A stretch of 21,459 nucleotides of DNA from an uncultured Chthonomonadaceae bacterium (GCA_946479035.1 CAMLDW010000038.1:1-21459), one strand, 5' to 3'. Shown: positions 6,978 to 15,363, counted from the stretch's first letter. Program-made: numbers and translations. The notes: generated from the sequence alone by a model not told the origin.

Positions 6978-8210
6978 TTATTCGGCGCGCAGCGCCTCGA
7001 TCGGGCTGAGCTGGGAGGCGCGCGCTGCGGGATAGAGCCCGAACACGACGCCGATGCCCGCTGAAAAAGCGGACGCCAAGAGCGCTGCCATGAGCGGAAA
7101 CGGCGTGAGGATGCCGCCCGCGTCCGGCCACTGCGCCGCCTTCGTCAGGCCCGTGATGAGCATGCCGAAGAGATACGCCGTGCCCATCCCTATGAGCCCG
7201 CCGACGAACGAGAGCATCGCGGACTCCACGAGGAACTGGATCATGATGATCGACTTTTTCGCTCCGACCGCCTTGCGCAGGCCGATCTCGCGCGTGCGCT
7301 CCGTCACGCTGACGAGCATGATGTTCATAATGCCGATCCCGCCCACGAGCAGCGAGAGCGCCGCGATCGAAGCGAGGACGCCTCCCGCCACGTCAAAGAT
7401 ACCGCCGAAGATCTTGATGATGGACTCGCGCGAGTCCACTCTGTAGACTGGGCGGTTGTTGCTCTTCAGCATCAGCGCTTGCCACACGTCGTCCATCGCG
7501 GCGTCTACAGTCACATTGTCCTGTGGAAGCGCAGTAATGAAGCTGACGCTGTCGCCACCGATCCATTTGGCCTGGGCTGTCGTGATCGGCATCCAGACGT
7601 CCTTGCCGTTGCTCTGGCCCATGATCTCGACCTTTGCCATCACGCCGACGACCTCGAGGGTGATCCCCTTGAAGGTGACGAGCTTGCCGATCGGGTCCTG
7701 CTTGCCGAAGAGCTTGTCCGAGATCTCCTCGCCGACCAGGCACACGTTCGCTCGCGCGTCGATGTCTGCGCTCGAAAGGAACCGCCCGCTCTTCATGTCG
7801 ATCTTGCTGAGCTGCGATTGCTGGTCGTCGGTCGCGTAGACCCTCGGCCCGTCCACGGAGCGGTCGAGGTAGACGATCTTTTCGGTTGGGACCTGCAGGA
7901 TCGGCGAGAAGATCGCGATCGAGGGGACCCTGTCGCGAAGGTACTCGACGTCTTCCGTCTTGAGCCCGCCGATCGCGCCGACCGACTGCCCACGCATCCG
8001 TCCGCCGGGGTCGTACATGATCATGAGCGTCCGCGTGCCCATCTTTTCGATCTGCCCCGTCATGTAGTGCTGGAAGCCGTTCTTGACCATCACGATCATC
8101 GTCACGCTCATGACGCCGATGATCACGCCCAGCATCGTCAGGAACGCCCTCAGCTTGTACAGCCGGAGCATGTCCAGCGCGACTTTGAGCGACTCGAAAA
8201 ACGCACTCAT
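6978..8210 (-). CDS. MacB/FtsX-type ABC transporter permease
   Basis: An inner-membrane subunit of a MacB-family mechanotransmission ABC system. The first membrane segment is near residues 20-42 (LRAFLTMLGVIIGV). A large periplasmic MacB-PCD domain follows at about 45-280. Three more segments (around 280-303, 325-350 and 370-400) form the FtsX domain, with TERTREIGLRKAVGA, the conserved cytoplasmic loop that contacts the ATPase. It ends PIEALRAE, typical of the family. There is no nucleotide-binding domain in this 410-residue protein, unlike E. coli MacB. Its ATG overlaps the adaptor gene's TGA (ATGA), so the two are translationally coupled. The ATPase partner must be encoded elsewhere. Confidence 0.93.
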   Translation of the reverse strand: MSAFFESLKVALDMLRLYKLRAFLTMLGVIIGVMSVTMIVMVKNGFQHYMTGQIEKMGTRTLMIMYDPGGRMRGQSVGAIGGLKTEDVEYLRDRVPSIAIFSPILQVPTEKIVYLDRSVDGPRVYATDDQQSQLSKIDMKSGRFLSSADIDARANVCLVGEEISDKLFGKQDPIGKLVTFKGITLEVVGVMAKVEIMGQSNGKDVWMPITTAQAKWIGGDSVSFITALPQDNVTVDAAMDDVWQALMLKSNNRPVYRVDSRESIIKIFGGIFDVAGGVLASIAALSLLVGGIGIMNIMLVSVTERTREIGLRKAVGAKKSIIMIQFLVESAMLSFVGGLIGMGTAYLFGMLITGLTKAAQWPDAGGILTPFPLMAALLASAFSAGIGVVFGLYPAARASQLSPIEALRAE

Positions 8211-9913
8211 TTGCTGTTTGAACTGCTGCTCGAGGACTTGTTGTCGCTCGATCCGCTGTCGCTCGAGTTAGAGTCGTCCGACCCGAAGGACATCATCCCC
8301 TTCCGGTCGGGCCCCGTGTACTCGGGCTTCTGCACGACGTCGCCGTCCTTCACGCCGCTCAGAATCTCCATGTCGGTCGCAGAGGTGGCGCCGACCGTGA
8401 CTTTGACCTTCGTCGGCTTGGAGTTCTGGTCGCGCTTGTCCTTCGGAGGCAGCATCACGAAGTACGTGCCGTCCTTCTCCTTGCCCACGAACTGCCTTGG
8501 CAGGGTGAGCACGTCTCTCCGGTCCAGCACGGTCATCGTGCACTTGGCCGACATCCCGGACTTCAGGTCTGGCGCGGGCTTTTCGATCGAGACCTCGACC
8601 TGGTACTTCACCACCGCCGAGCTGCTCGCGCCGCTAGCGGCGCCCGGCGTGCTCGCGCCTGTCGTGAGGTCGGTCGGAGCGATCTTCGTCACCTTGCCTT
8701 CGAACTGCGCGTCCGGGAAAGCGTCCACGTTGATCTTCGCGTCCATGCCGATCTTGAGCTTCGCCACGTCGATTTCGTTGATCTCGAGCTTGACGAGCAT
8801 CTTGGAGCGGTCCTCGACCCGCACGATCGGCGTTCCAGAGGAAAAGCTGCTCAGGCTGGCCACCAGCTCGCCCTCCTGCACCATCCTGCGCGTCACGATT
8901 CCGGCGATTGGAGAGCGGATCTCCGTCTCGCGCAAGAGCCGGAGCGTGTCGTTCAGCGAGTCTTGGATCTGCTGCACGTTGGCCTGCTGCTGCTGCAGGC
9001 TGGCCTCGAGCGCCTGCACGTCCATCAGCGCGGCCTCGGCGTCCAGCTTGCTCGTCAGCGCGCGCTCGTACTCCTCGCGCTTGGTCGTGTCGTGGAAAGT
9101 GTTGGCGACCGCGCGATCGAGCACGGCCTTCGCCTGCCGCACGCTCTGCTCCGCCTGGTCGCGCTCGAGCGACTGCTCGTTCGCCTGCCTGCCGAGCTGG
9201 TCCTTGATCGACGAGAGCCGTGTCGCGGCCAGGTCGAGCTGGTTCTTGGCCGTGTCATACGCGCGCTGCGAGATATAGCCGAGATCGAGCAGCCGCTTCG
9301 AGCGCTCGTGCTCGGCCAGTGCGTTCTGGTAGTTCGAGGTCGCCTCATTAAGCTGGTTGTTCAGGTTCGTGGTGCTGTTGGGCTGAGTGACCTTGACGAG
9401 CAGGTCGCGGCCTTTCACCGCGTTGTTGTAGGCGGTCTCGGCGGCGTCGACGTCCGTGCGGGTGAGCGTCGGCTGAGCGGCCAGCTCGAGCTTGAGCTGC
9501 TCGACCTGCGAGTTCGCGCGCTCGAGGTTGGTCTTCGACGTGACCTTGCGCTGCGCGATCTGCACCCTGATCTGGGCGACCTGCGCCTGCCCCGCCTTGA
9601 GCCGCGCCTGGTTTTGGTTGACCTGGAGCTGGGTCTCTTCGGGGTCGATCTCTGCGATCAGCTGCCCGACCTTCACGATGTCTCCCTCGTCCACCATCAG
9701 CTTTGCGATCCGGCCGCTGACCTTGCTCTTGACCTCGACGGTCTTTTCGGCGTCAAGCGAGCCGGTCTCGACCACCTGCGAGAGGAGCTGCCCCTTCTTC
9801 ACCGTCGCCGTGGACGATGCCGCGTCGGCGCTGGTCCCGCCGCTGCGCTTGAGCAGCATGACGACGACGATGAGCAGCACGATGGCTAGGATTCCTATCC
9901 CGATCTTCTTCAT
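8207..9913 (-). CDS. MacA/HlyD-family periplasmic adaptor (membrane fusion protein)
   Basis: The adaptor links an inner-membrane transporter to an outer-membrane exit duct. Residues 4-22 are a single membrane anchor (IGIGILAIVLLIVVVMLL). A lipoyl-like half-motif (VSGRIAKLMVDEGDIVKVGQ) is near 66-85 and its partner half (IRSPIAGIVTRRMVQEGELV) near 335-355. Between them lies an unusually long Gln/Leu-rich coiled-coil of about 230 residues. A beta-barrel and membrane-proximal domain follow (MLVKLEINEIDVAKLKIG; GMSAKCTMTVLDRRDVLTLP). The last ~25 residues are a Ser/Asp tail. At 568 residues it is far longer than E. coli MacA. The two ORFs form an operon, but no ATPase gene or outer-membrane TolC-like gene is adjacent. 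Confidence 0.93.
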   Translation of the reverse strand: MKKIGIGILAIVLLIVVVMLLKRSGGTSADAASSTATVKKGQLLSQVVETGSLDAEKTVEVKSKVSGRIAKLMVDEGDIVKVGQLIAEIDPEETQLQVNQNQARLKAGQAQVAQIRVQIAQRKVTSKTNLERANSQVEQLKLELAAQPTLTRTDVDAAETAYNNAVKGRDLLVKVTQPNSTTNLNNQLNEATSNYQNALAEHERSKRLLDLGYISQRAYDTAKNQLDLAATRLSSIKDQLGRQANEQSLERDQAEQSVRQAKAVLDRAVANTFHDTTKREEYERALTSKLDAEAALMDVQALEASLQQQQANVQQIQDSLNDTLRLLRETEIRSPIAGIVTRRMVQEGELVASLSSFSSGTPIVRVEDRSKMLVKLEINEIDVAKLKIGMDAKINVDAFPDAQFEGKVTKIAPTDLTTGASTPGAASGASSSAVVKYQVEVSIEKPAPDLKSGMSAKCTMTVLDRRDVLTLPRQFVGKEKDGTYFVMLPPKDKRDQNSKPTKVKVTVGATSATDMEILSGVKDGDVVQKPEYTGPDRKGMMSFGSDDSNSSDSGSSDNKSSSSSSNSK

Positions 9914-10072
9914 TTGGAGCGACCCACAGGCTTAATTACGCGCCTCCCACGGCGCGCCACGCAGAGGTTCTACCCACACCGACCAAAGGCTCTTGGGCCG
10001 AACCTTACGGATGCTACTTTGCGCGGCTCCGGCGGGTTGCAGGAGGGCCCCGGCAATGAGGCTGGCATCAGC

Positions 10073-10078
10073 TAAAAT
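10073..10078 (+). promoter_or_regulatory. -10-like box before livF
   Basis: TAAAAT lies 8 nt before the ATG at 10087, a spacing expected for a leaderless or near-leaderless message. The rest of the 173-nt divergent gap to the adaptor gene holds no ORF or strong hairpin that I can see. Confidence 0.45.
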
Positions 10079-10086
10079 GTTGCCTC

Positions 10087-10788
10087 ATGCTCCGGATCGA
10101 CCACATCAAGGTGTACTACGGCGCCATCCAGGCCCTCAACGACGTCAGCCTGGAGGTCAACGAGGGAGAGGTCGTCGCCATCATTGGGTCGAACGGGGCC
10201 GGCAAGAGCACGCTCCTTCGCACGATCAGCGGCCTCCTGCGCCCGCGCTCGGGCACGATCATGTTCGGGCCCTGCGACCTGACCTGCGTCAGCCCGGACC
10301 GGATCGTCCAGATGGGGATCAGCCAGTCGCCGGAAGGGCGCCGCATCTTCACCAACATGTCGGTCTACGAGAACATGCAGCTAGGCGCCTTCTGCCGTTC
10401 GGACGACTCGATCGCGAGCGACATGGAAAGGGTGATGAAGCGCTTTCCGCGCATCAAGGAGCGGCTCAAGCAGAGCGCCGGCACCCTCTCGGGAGGCGAA
10501 CAGCAGATGCTCGCGATCTGCCGTGCGCTCATGTCGCGCCCAAAGCTGCTCCTGCTCGACGAGCCGAGCATGGGGCTCGCGCCCAACCTCGTCACCGAGA
10601 TCTTTGCGATCATCGAGGAGCTGAACAAGGACGGCACGACGATTCTGTTGGTCGAGCAGAACGCGCACCGCGCCCTCGACGTCGCCCACCGCGCCTACGT
10701 GCTGGAGACCGGGAACGTCGTGCTCGCCGACACGGGCGCCGCCCTCCTCACGAACCACAAGGTCAAAGAGGCTTACCTCGGAGGCTAG
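10087..10788 (+). CDS. livF: LivF-type ABC transporter ATP-binding protein
   Basis: An ABC ATPase of the branched-chain amino-acid (HAAT) LivF subfamily. Walker A is GSNGAGKST (34-42), the signature is LSGGEQQ (134-140) and Walker B is LLLLDE (154-159). The LivF hallmarks PEGRRIFTNMSVYENM (82-97) and LLVEQN (187-192) are present. It is 233 residues, full length. LivF normally works with LivG, LivH, LivM and a binding protein, none of which is in the window, so its transport partners are unknown. It is the first gene of a run livF-rimI-tsaD with only 2 nt before rimI. Confidence 0.92.
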   Translation: MLRIDHIKVYYGAIQALNDVSLEVNEGEVVAIIGSNGAGKSTLLRTISGLLRPRSGTIMFGPCDLTCVSPDRIVQMGISQSPEGRRIFTNMSVYENMQLGAFCRSDDSIASDMERVMKRFPRIKERLKQSAGTLSGGEQQMLAICRALMSRPKLLLLDEPSMGLAPNLVTEIFAIIEELNKDGTTILLVEQNAHRALDVAHRAYVLETGNVVLADTGAALLTNHKVKEAYLGG

Positions 10789-10790
10789 GC

Positions 10791-11252
10791 GTGAAGGCCG
10801 CGAGCTTCGTCCCGCTCGCCAAAGAGCACATCGCGCCGATCCTCAAGATCGAGGCGGAGTCGAACGCGTCCCCTTGGTCGGAAAGGTCCTTTGAGCAGGA
10901 GATCGGCCACGGCCCTTCCGAGTTCATCGTCGCCAAGTCGCAGGGAGAGATCGTCGGCTATGCCGGCGGATGGATCGTCGCCGACGAGTGCCACGTCACG
11001 ACCATCGCGGTCGTGCCCTCGATGCGCCGACACGGGATCGGGCGCAGCCTGATGATCGACCTCTTGGAGCGGTCGCGCCAGCGCGGCGCGCTCTGCGCGA
11101 CGCTCGAGGTGCGGGCGAGCAACATCGCGGCGATCCGGCTCTATGAAGGGCTCGGCTTCGTCTCGGCCGGACTGCGCAAGGCGTACTACCCCAACAACCG
11201 CGAGGACGCGGTGATCATGTGGCTCCACGGGCTCGACACATGGACGGCCTGA
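10791..11252 (+). CDS. rimI: RimI-type ribosomal protein N-acetyltransferase (GNAT)
   Basis: A GNAT-fold acetyltransferase; RimI acetylates the N-terminus of ribosomal protein S18 and possibly other proteins. The acetyl-CoA pyrophosphate loop is VVPSMRRHGIGRSLM, preceded by the beta strand HVTTIA; EVRASNIAAIRLYEGLGF is the typical RimI C-terminal motif, and Asn and Tyr there are in the expected place. I chose GTG at 10791, with GGAGG at 10780-10784 six nt upstream, giving 153 residues as usual for RimI. The frame stays open far upstream through livF, but that is a shadow. It overlaps the tsaD start by 13 nt. Confidence 0.94.
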   Translation: MKAASFVPLAKEHIAPILKIEAESNASPWSERSFEQEIGHGPSEFIVAKSQGEIVGYAGGWIVADECHVTTIAVVPSMRRHGIGRSLMIDLLERSRQRGALCATLEVRASNIAAIRLYEGLGFVSAGLRKAYYPNNREDAVIMWLHGLDTWTA

Positions 11253-12256
11253 CGTTCTTTCCCGGCCCCGTGCTGGGGATCGAGACGAGCTGCGACGAGA
11301 CGAGCGCGGCCGTTCTCGAGGGCACGCGAGTTCTCTCGAACGTCGTCTCTTCGCAAGCAGAGCTTCACAGGAAGTGGGGCGGCATCGTCCCTGAGGCGGC
11401 GGCGCGGGCGCACGTCGAGGCGATCATCCCGGCCGTCGAGACGGCGCTGGCGCGCGCAGGCGTCGAAAGGCCGGGCGCGGTCGCCGTCACGAACAGGCCG
11501 GGGCTCGTCGGCGCGCTGAGCGTCGGCGTGTGCGCCGCCAAGGCGCTGGCGCTATGCTGGTCCGTGCCGATGGTCGGCGTGCACCACCTCGAGGGGCACG
11601 TCTTCAGCACGTTCTTGAACGGCGGGGGGCCGCCTTTCCCTCACCTTTGCCTGATCGTCTCCGGCGGCCACACCGAGCTCGTTCTTGTACGAGCGCTTGG
11701 CGAGTACCGCATCCTCGGCCAGACGATCGACGACGCCGCAGGCGAGGCGTTCGACAAGGGCGCGCGCCTGCTCGGGCTCGGATATCCCGGAGGGCGGGAG
11801 GTCCAGGAGGCCGCGCGCAAGGGCGATCCAGGCCGCTACCCGCTCCCGCGCGCCCTGCGCCGCGACCCGCACAGCTTCTCGTTCAGCGGTCTCAAGACCG
11901 CCGTGCTACGACTGACTGAGACGGAAGGCGACGAGATCAATGTGAGCGACGCCGCCGCGAGCCTACAGGCGGCCATCGTCGACTCGCTGGCTGAAAAGGC
12001 GGTCAAAGCGCTCGATGGCGCCAGGTGCGGCGCGCTGACGCTCGTCGGCGGCGTCGCGGCCAACGAGTCCCTGCGCGAGAAGCTCAGGGCTGAGTGCGAA
12101 AGGAGCGGCGCACGGTTCTTCGCCCCCGAACCGGACTACTGCACCGACAACGCCGCAATGATCGCCATCGCGGGATCTTTGCGGCTAGCCGGCGGCCAGC
12201 GCGACGACGCCTGGACAGACGCCGCGGCCAACGCGGACCTGCCGGGCATCGCGTAG
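11240..12256 (+). CDS. tsaD: TsaD, tRNA N6-threonylcarbamoyladenosine transferase subunit
   Basis: TsaD with TsaB and TsaE transfers the threonylcarbamoyl group to A37 of ANN-decoding tRNAs. The start of the ASKHA fold is VLGIETSCDETSAAV; the metal-binding histidines are in HHLEGH (H116, H120); SGGHTELVLV and VGGVAANESLREKL are the nucleotide-binding segments; DNAAMIA is near the C-terminus. I chose ATG 11240 (338 residues) because homologues begin only a few residues before GIETSCDET; GTG 11219 would add seven residues. The usual T-x-GPGL loop reads TNRPGL here, a Gly-to-Arg change. tsaB and tsaE are not in the window. Confidence 0.96.
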   Translation: MDGLTFFPGPVLGIETSCDETSAAVLEGTRVLSNVVSSQAELHRKWGGIVPEAAARAHVEAIIPAVETALARAGVERPGAVAVTNRPGLVGALSVGVCAAKALALCWSVPMVGVHHLEGHVFSTFLNGGGPPFPHLCLIVSGGHTELVLVRALGEYRILGQTIDDAAGEAFDKGARLLGLGYPGGREVQEAARKGDPGRYPLPRALRRDPHSFSFSGLKTAVLRLTETEGDEINVSDAAASLQAAIVDSLAEKAVKALDGARCGALTLVGGVAANESLREKLRAECERSGARFFAPEPDYCTDNAAMIAIAGSLRLAGGQRDDAWTDAAANADLPGIA

Positions 12257-12259
12257 AAT
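12254..12259 (+). promoter_or_regulatory. -10-like box sharing the tsaD stop codon
   Basis: TAGAAT begins with the TAG stop of tsaD and lies 6 nt before the next ATG (12266). It could give a leaderless transcript for the downstream gene. Confidence 0.4.
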
Positions 12260-12265
12260 CGAGCC

Positions 12266-12766
12266 ATGTCCACTCCGGACCCAGTCCAGCAGCCCCAAAA
12301 GGAAGAGCACAAGCCGGTCGTGCTCATGTCGTCCCAGACGCGCAATCTGATCGTCGCGACTGCGGCCGTGGTCATCCTGCTGACCGTGATGGCGTGGTCG
12401 GGATCTGCGCGCACCGAGGCAGCCAAGAAAAAGGGGCTCGCCGCGGACGTCGCTGCGCTCGCGGTCGCGCTAAAGTACCCGCTGTTGGAGGCAAACTCGA
12501 TGCGCACAGCCGCCGGGCGAGAGCGGCTGCAACCGATGGCGGTGGAGATCGGCAAGGCCGGCGACTTCAAAGCAGTCGTGATCACTGACGTGAACGGCAA
12601 TGTGCTGGCAACGACCAAGGGCCCGTTGGAAAGTGCCGCCGTCGTCAAGGACCTGCCAAGCGCCGGCGTCTTGCTCGGCAGGAACCAGGCCGGTATCACC
12701 GCCGCTTCGCCCATCAAGCTCGGCGACAGCACGCTAGGCTATCTCTTCGTCGAGACGGACCGCTGA
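12266..12766 (+). CDS. Small membrane-anchored protein with a possible Cache-like domain
   Basis: I do not recognise a named family. It has 166 residues: a hydrophilic N-terminal tail of 26 residues, one membrane segment at about 27-44 (NLIVATAAVVILLTVMAW) and an extracytoplasmic part of about 120 residues. The stretch FKAVVITDVNGNVLATTKG, then AGITAASPIKLGDSTLGYLFVETD, reads like the beta-sheet of small PDC/Cache sensor domains, which often contain a D-x-x-G turn of this kind. No HAMP, kinase, GGDEF or chemotaxis module follows, so it lacks an obvious output. It overlaps xerD tail to tail by 28 nt. The Cache assignment is pattern-based and unverified. Confidence 0.75.
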   Translation: MSTPDPVQQPQKEEHKPVVLMSSQTRNLIVATAAVVILLTVMAWSGSARTEAAKKKGLAADVAALAVALKYPLLEANSMRTAAGRERLQPMAVEIGKAGDFKAVVITDVNGNVLATTKGPLESAAVVKDLPSAGVLLGRNQAGITAASPIKLGDSTLGYLFVETDR

Positions 12767-13659
12767 CCGCGCGGGTGCGCCTTGTGGTACTTGCGCCGCA
12801 CCTCGTCCATCTCGAGCTGCGTATAGACCTGCGTCGTGCTGATCGATGCGTGGCCCAGGAGCTCCTGCACGGCGCGCAGGTCCGCGCCCCCTTGCAATAG
12901 GTGCACCGCGTAGGTGTGGCGCAGGACGTGCGGGCTGACTGTGCGCTTGATCCCCGCCGCTCGCGCGTGCTTTTGCAGGACCATGTAGGCGCTCTGCCTC
13001 GAGAGCTTCCCTCCCCTCGCTCCGACGAAGACCTGCGCCATCGCCTTCTTCACCAGCTTCGGTCGCGCTTCGTTCAGGTACTTTTCCAGCCACGGGAGCG
13101 TGTAGCGCGGGATCGGCAGCCACCGCGTCTTGCCGCGCTTTCCCGTCACGCGGAACGCGGCCGTGTCGAGGTCGAGCTCTTCCATGCGAAGGCCCACTGC
13201 CTCGGAGACCCGCAGGCCAGCGCCGTAGACCAGCTCCATCAGCGCCCTGTCGCGCAGCCCCTCCGGCTTGGAGAGGTCCGGAGCCTCGAGCAGCGCCGAG
13301 AGGTCCTCCAGCGAGAGCGCCTTCGGCAGGCGCTTTGGCCGGCGCACGCCTTTGGCCGAGGGCAGCTCCGCCTTCGGCCCCTCGCCGTTCTTCTTGAGGA
13401 ACTTGAGGAGCGACCGCAGGCTGCTCGTGCGGCGCATCATCGTCGCCGGCTTCACTTTCGCGAGCGACGAGTGGAAGCGCACAAGGTGCTCGGGCTCCAG
13501 ACTGCTCCATTCGCGCAGGCCGAGGCCCGCAAAGTACGCCGCGGCACCTTGCAGGTCGTTCCGGTACGCCGCTATCGTGTGGGCGCTCGCCCCCCGCTCG
13601 GCGCGGAGGTGGTCGATGAACCACTCGATTGCGTCTGAGAATCTGTCTTTCGCTTCCAA
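12739..13659 (-). CDS. xerD: Tyrosine recombinase XerC/XerD
   Basis: A site-specific recombinase that resolves chromosome dimers at dif. The N-terminal SAM-like domain (about 5-90) has FIDHLRAERGASAHTIAAY. The catalytic residues are all present: R150 (GAGLRVSE), K174 (TGKRGK), H244 and R247 (HVLRH), H270 (LGHASI) and nucleophile Y279. The 306-residue length is normal. TTG at 13659 is the only start that keeps the whole N-terminal domain, though its ribosome-binding site is poor. It overlaps the upstream glycosyltransferase gene by 88 nt, so translation is probably coupled. XerC and XerD cannot be separated reliably from sequence alone, and no dif site is evident here. Confidence 0.93.
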   Translation of the reverse strand: MEAKDRFSDAIEWFIDHLRAERGASAHTIAAYRNDLQGAAAYFAGLGLREWSSLEPEHLVRFHSSLAKVKPATMMRRTSSLRSLLKFLKKNGEGPKAELPSAKGVRRPKRLPKALSLEDLSALLEAPDLSKPEGLRDRALMELVYGAGLRVSEAVGLRMEELDLDTAAFRVTGKRGKTRWLPIPRYTLPWLEKYLNEARPKLVKKAMAQVFVGARGGKLSRQSAYMVLQKHARAAGIKRTVSPHVLRHTYAVHLLQGGADLRAVQELLGHASISTTQVYTQLEMDEVRRKYHKAHPRGQRSVSTKR

Positions 13660-15359
13660 ACCTGGATTTCAGGGAGTATGTACGCCATGTCGTGCGGCAG
13701 TCCCGTGCCGCTGAGTCCGTTGGGTCCCGTCTGCGAGTCCCCGCCGCGAACTTTCCACAGTTCGTACCGCGTCTTGAGGGTGTCCATGAACTCCCCGGCT
13801 CGCTCGATCTGAATCTTGTATTCGCTCGGTGGGCTGGGGAGTTTGTTCAGTCGGTTCAGATCGCCGATCTCGAAGCTGCTGAACACCACGTATTCCGGCT
13901 CGATTTCCGTCAAGAGCCTTACGTCGAAGGGAAACCTCTCTTCTGGCGGGGCTGGCACGTACTGCACCACGCGCGGACGCACGGCCTTCGCCATCTCTTC
14001 GTCTCGCACCGCGATGGGCACCGAGCGCATCACCCCCGCGTCCGGATACAGCGGCGGCGTATAGAACCACGGGTCGGAAGCGAGCCCGACCACCGTGAGA
14101 TCGTCAGAGGCCCGCTTGATCTCGCGCGCGACCGCGTCGCGCGGGTCCTCTTTCGCCATCCACTCTGTCACCTCCGCCGTCTTCGCGATCCCGCCGCCAA
14201 AAAAGCCGCCTAAGCTTAGGATTCCCGTAAACATCAACGCCCCCCTCAGCCAGACGTTCGGGCTTGCGTGCGCGCGCGAGAGCAGCCAGCCGTACCCCAC
14301 GGCAAGCACAGGCAGCAGCGGGAACACATAGCGCATGAACTTGACCTCTGCGCGCCCGATCACGATGTAGTACACGACTGCGAACGCAAGCAGAGCGATC
14401 GCCCACGCGTGCCGGCGGAACCCGGCGCGCGCAATGCCCGCAACCCCAAGGATGACCGTCATAGACCCCATCGCGGCAAACAGGTTCCACAGGTGGAACA
14501 GGAACCCGCTCGGCGTCTCCACGAACACCAGCCCGTGGCCGCCCTGCGTATGGGACATCTCGTAACTGAAGTCGCGCATGAAGTTCGCCGAATCCAGCAC
14601 CGCGCCCGGCGTCGTCAGCAGGAACACGGCGACCGACGCGACCGCACCGAGCGCGAGCGCCTTCCATCCGCCCTTGCGCCGCTCTGCGATCACGACCGCA
14701 GCCAGCGCCACGAGCGCGAGGATCCCCGTGTACTTCGTCCCTGCGCTCAAGCCCGCAAAGAGCCCGGCCCACGCCGCCCACTTCAAGTAGTTGCGGTCTG
14801 AGGGCGCATCGCCGTCCGGCGGACTTAGCATCCTAAGCGCAAAGTAAAGCGAAACAACGAGCAGGAACGTCGCCAGCACGTCTACGGTCTGGAACCGCGA
14901 GTGCACGACGTGCCCCGGCGCGAAGGCCATCGCCATCGAGCCGAAGAGCGATCCGAGCAGCCCGGTGCGCGGCCAGAGCACCAAGAACACGATCCACGCG
15001 GTCGCTGCGCCCGCCAGCGCACTCAACACACGGCCCGCGAGGTGGTACCGCCCGACCGCCCGCCACATCGCCTTCTCCGAACTGTCCTTCGGCCCGCCGC
15101 CATATGCCGTCACGACGTCCGTCGTCACGTGCAAGAGCGTCAGATAGAGCGTTCCGTAGCTGTAGAAGCCCGGAACGAACTGCAAGTGCGAAGGCTCGAT
15201 CCTTTGCGACGCGGCGAAAACGACGGGCTCGTCCGGGTGCAGCGACTGGTTCCGGATGTCGTTCGGCAGGCCCCACCCGATGCCGACCAGCCGAACGGCG
15301 AGCGCGACGACGAACACGCCCAGACCGAGCAGGAGCGTCCGTCGTTTCGGGTCGAGCAT
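13572..15359 (-). CDS. GT-C (ArnT/PMT-like, GT39-family) membrane glycosyltransferase
   Basis: A polytopic membrane enzyme expected to use a polyprenyl-phosphate sugar donor on the outer face of the inner membrane. It starts with a membrane helix (about 8-28) and then GWGLPNDI and HPDEPVVFAA; the acidic pair in the first outer loop (HPDE) is the catalytic hallmark of GT-C enzymes. About ten further hydrophobic segments run to residue 400 (for example AGLFAGLSAGTKYTGILAL and WAIALLAFAVVYYIVIG). A soluble C-terminal domain follows, apparently ending near WKRK; the last ~22 residues are Ser/Thr-rich and encoded in the overlap with xerD. The total is 595 residues. The acceptor is unknown. It begins 4 nt after the stop of the preceding secreted-protein gene, so it is in that operon. 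Confidence 0.88.
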   Translation of the reverse strand: MLDPKRRTLLLGLGVFVVALAVRLVGIGWGLPNDIRNQSLHPDEPVVFAASQRIEPSHLQFVPGFYSYGTLYLTLLHVTTDVVTAYGGGPKDSSEKAMWRAVGRYHLAGRVLSALAGAATAWIVFLVLWPRTGLLGSLFGSMAMAFAPGHVVHSRFQTVDVLATFLLVVSLYFALRMLSPPDGDAPSDRNYLKWAAWAGLFAGLSAGTKYTGILALVALAAVVIAERRKGGWKALALGAVASVAVFLLTTPGAVLDSANFMRDFSYEMSHTQGGHGLVFVETPSGFLFHLWNLFAAMGSMTVILGVAGIARAGFRRHAWAIALLAFAVVYYIVIGRAEVKFMRYVFPLLPVLAVGYGWLLSRAHASPNVWLRGALMFTGILSLGGFFGGGIAKTAEVTEWMAKEDPRDAVAREIKRASDDLTVVGLASDPWFYTPPLYPDAGVMRSVPIAVRDEEMAKAVRPRVVQYVPAPPEERFPFDVRLLTEIEPEYVVFSSFEIGDLNRLNKLPSPPSEYKIQIERAGEFMDTLKTRYELWKVRGGDSQTGPNGLSGTGLPHDMAYILPEIQVWKRKTDSQTQSSGSSTTSAPSGGRAPTR

Positions 15360-15363
15360 CGGT

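Noticed and set aside
7479..9278. 599-codon plus-strand ORF across permease and adaptor
   Set aside because: It spans two genes antisense, changes from Asp/Arg-rich to Ser-rich at the gene border, and has no domain.
9993..11252. 419-codon ORF reading through livF into rimI
   Set aside because: Only its last 153 codons are a recognisable protein (RimI); the first part is an off-frame reading of livF.
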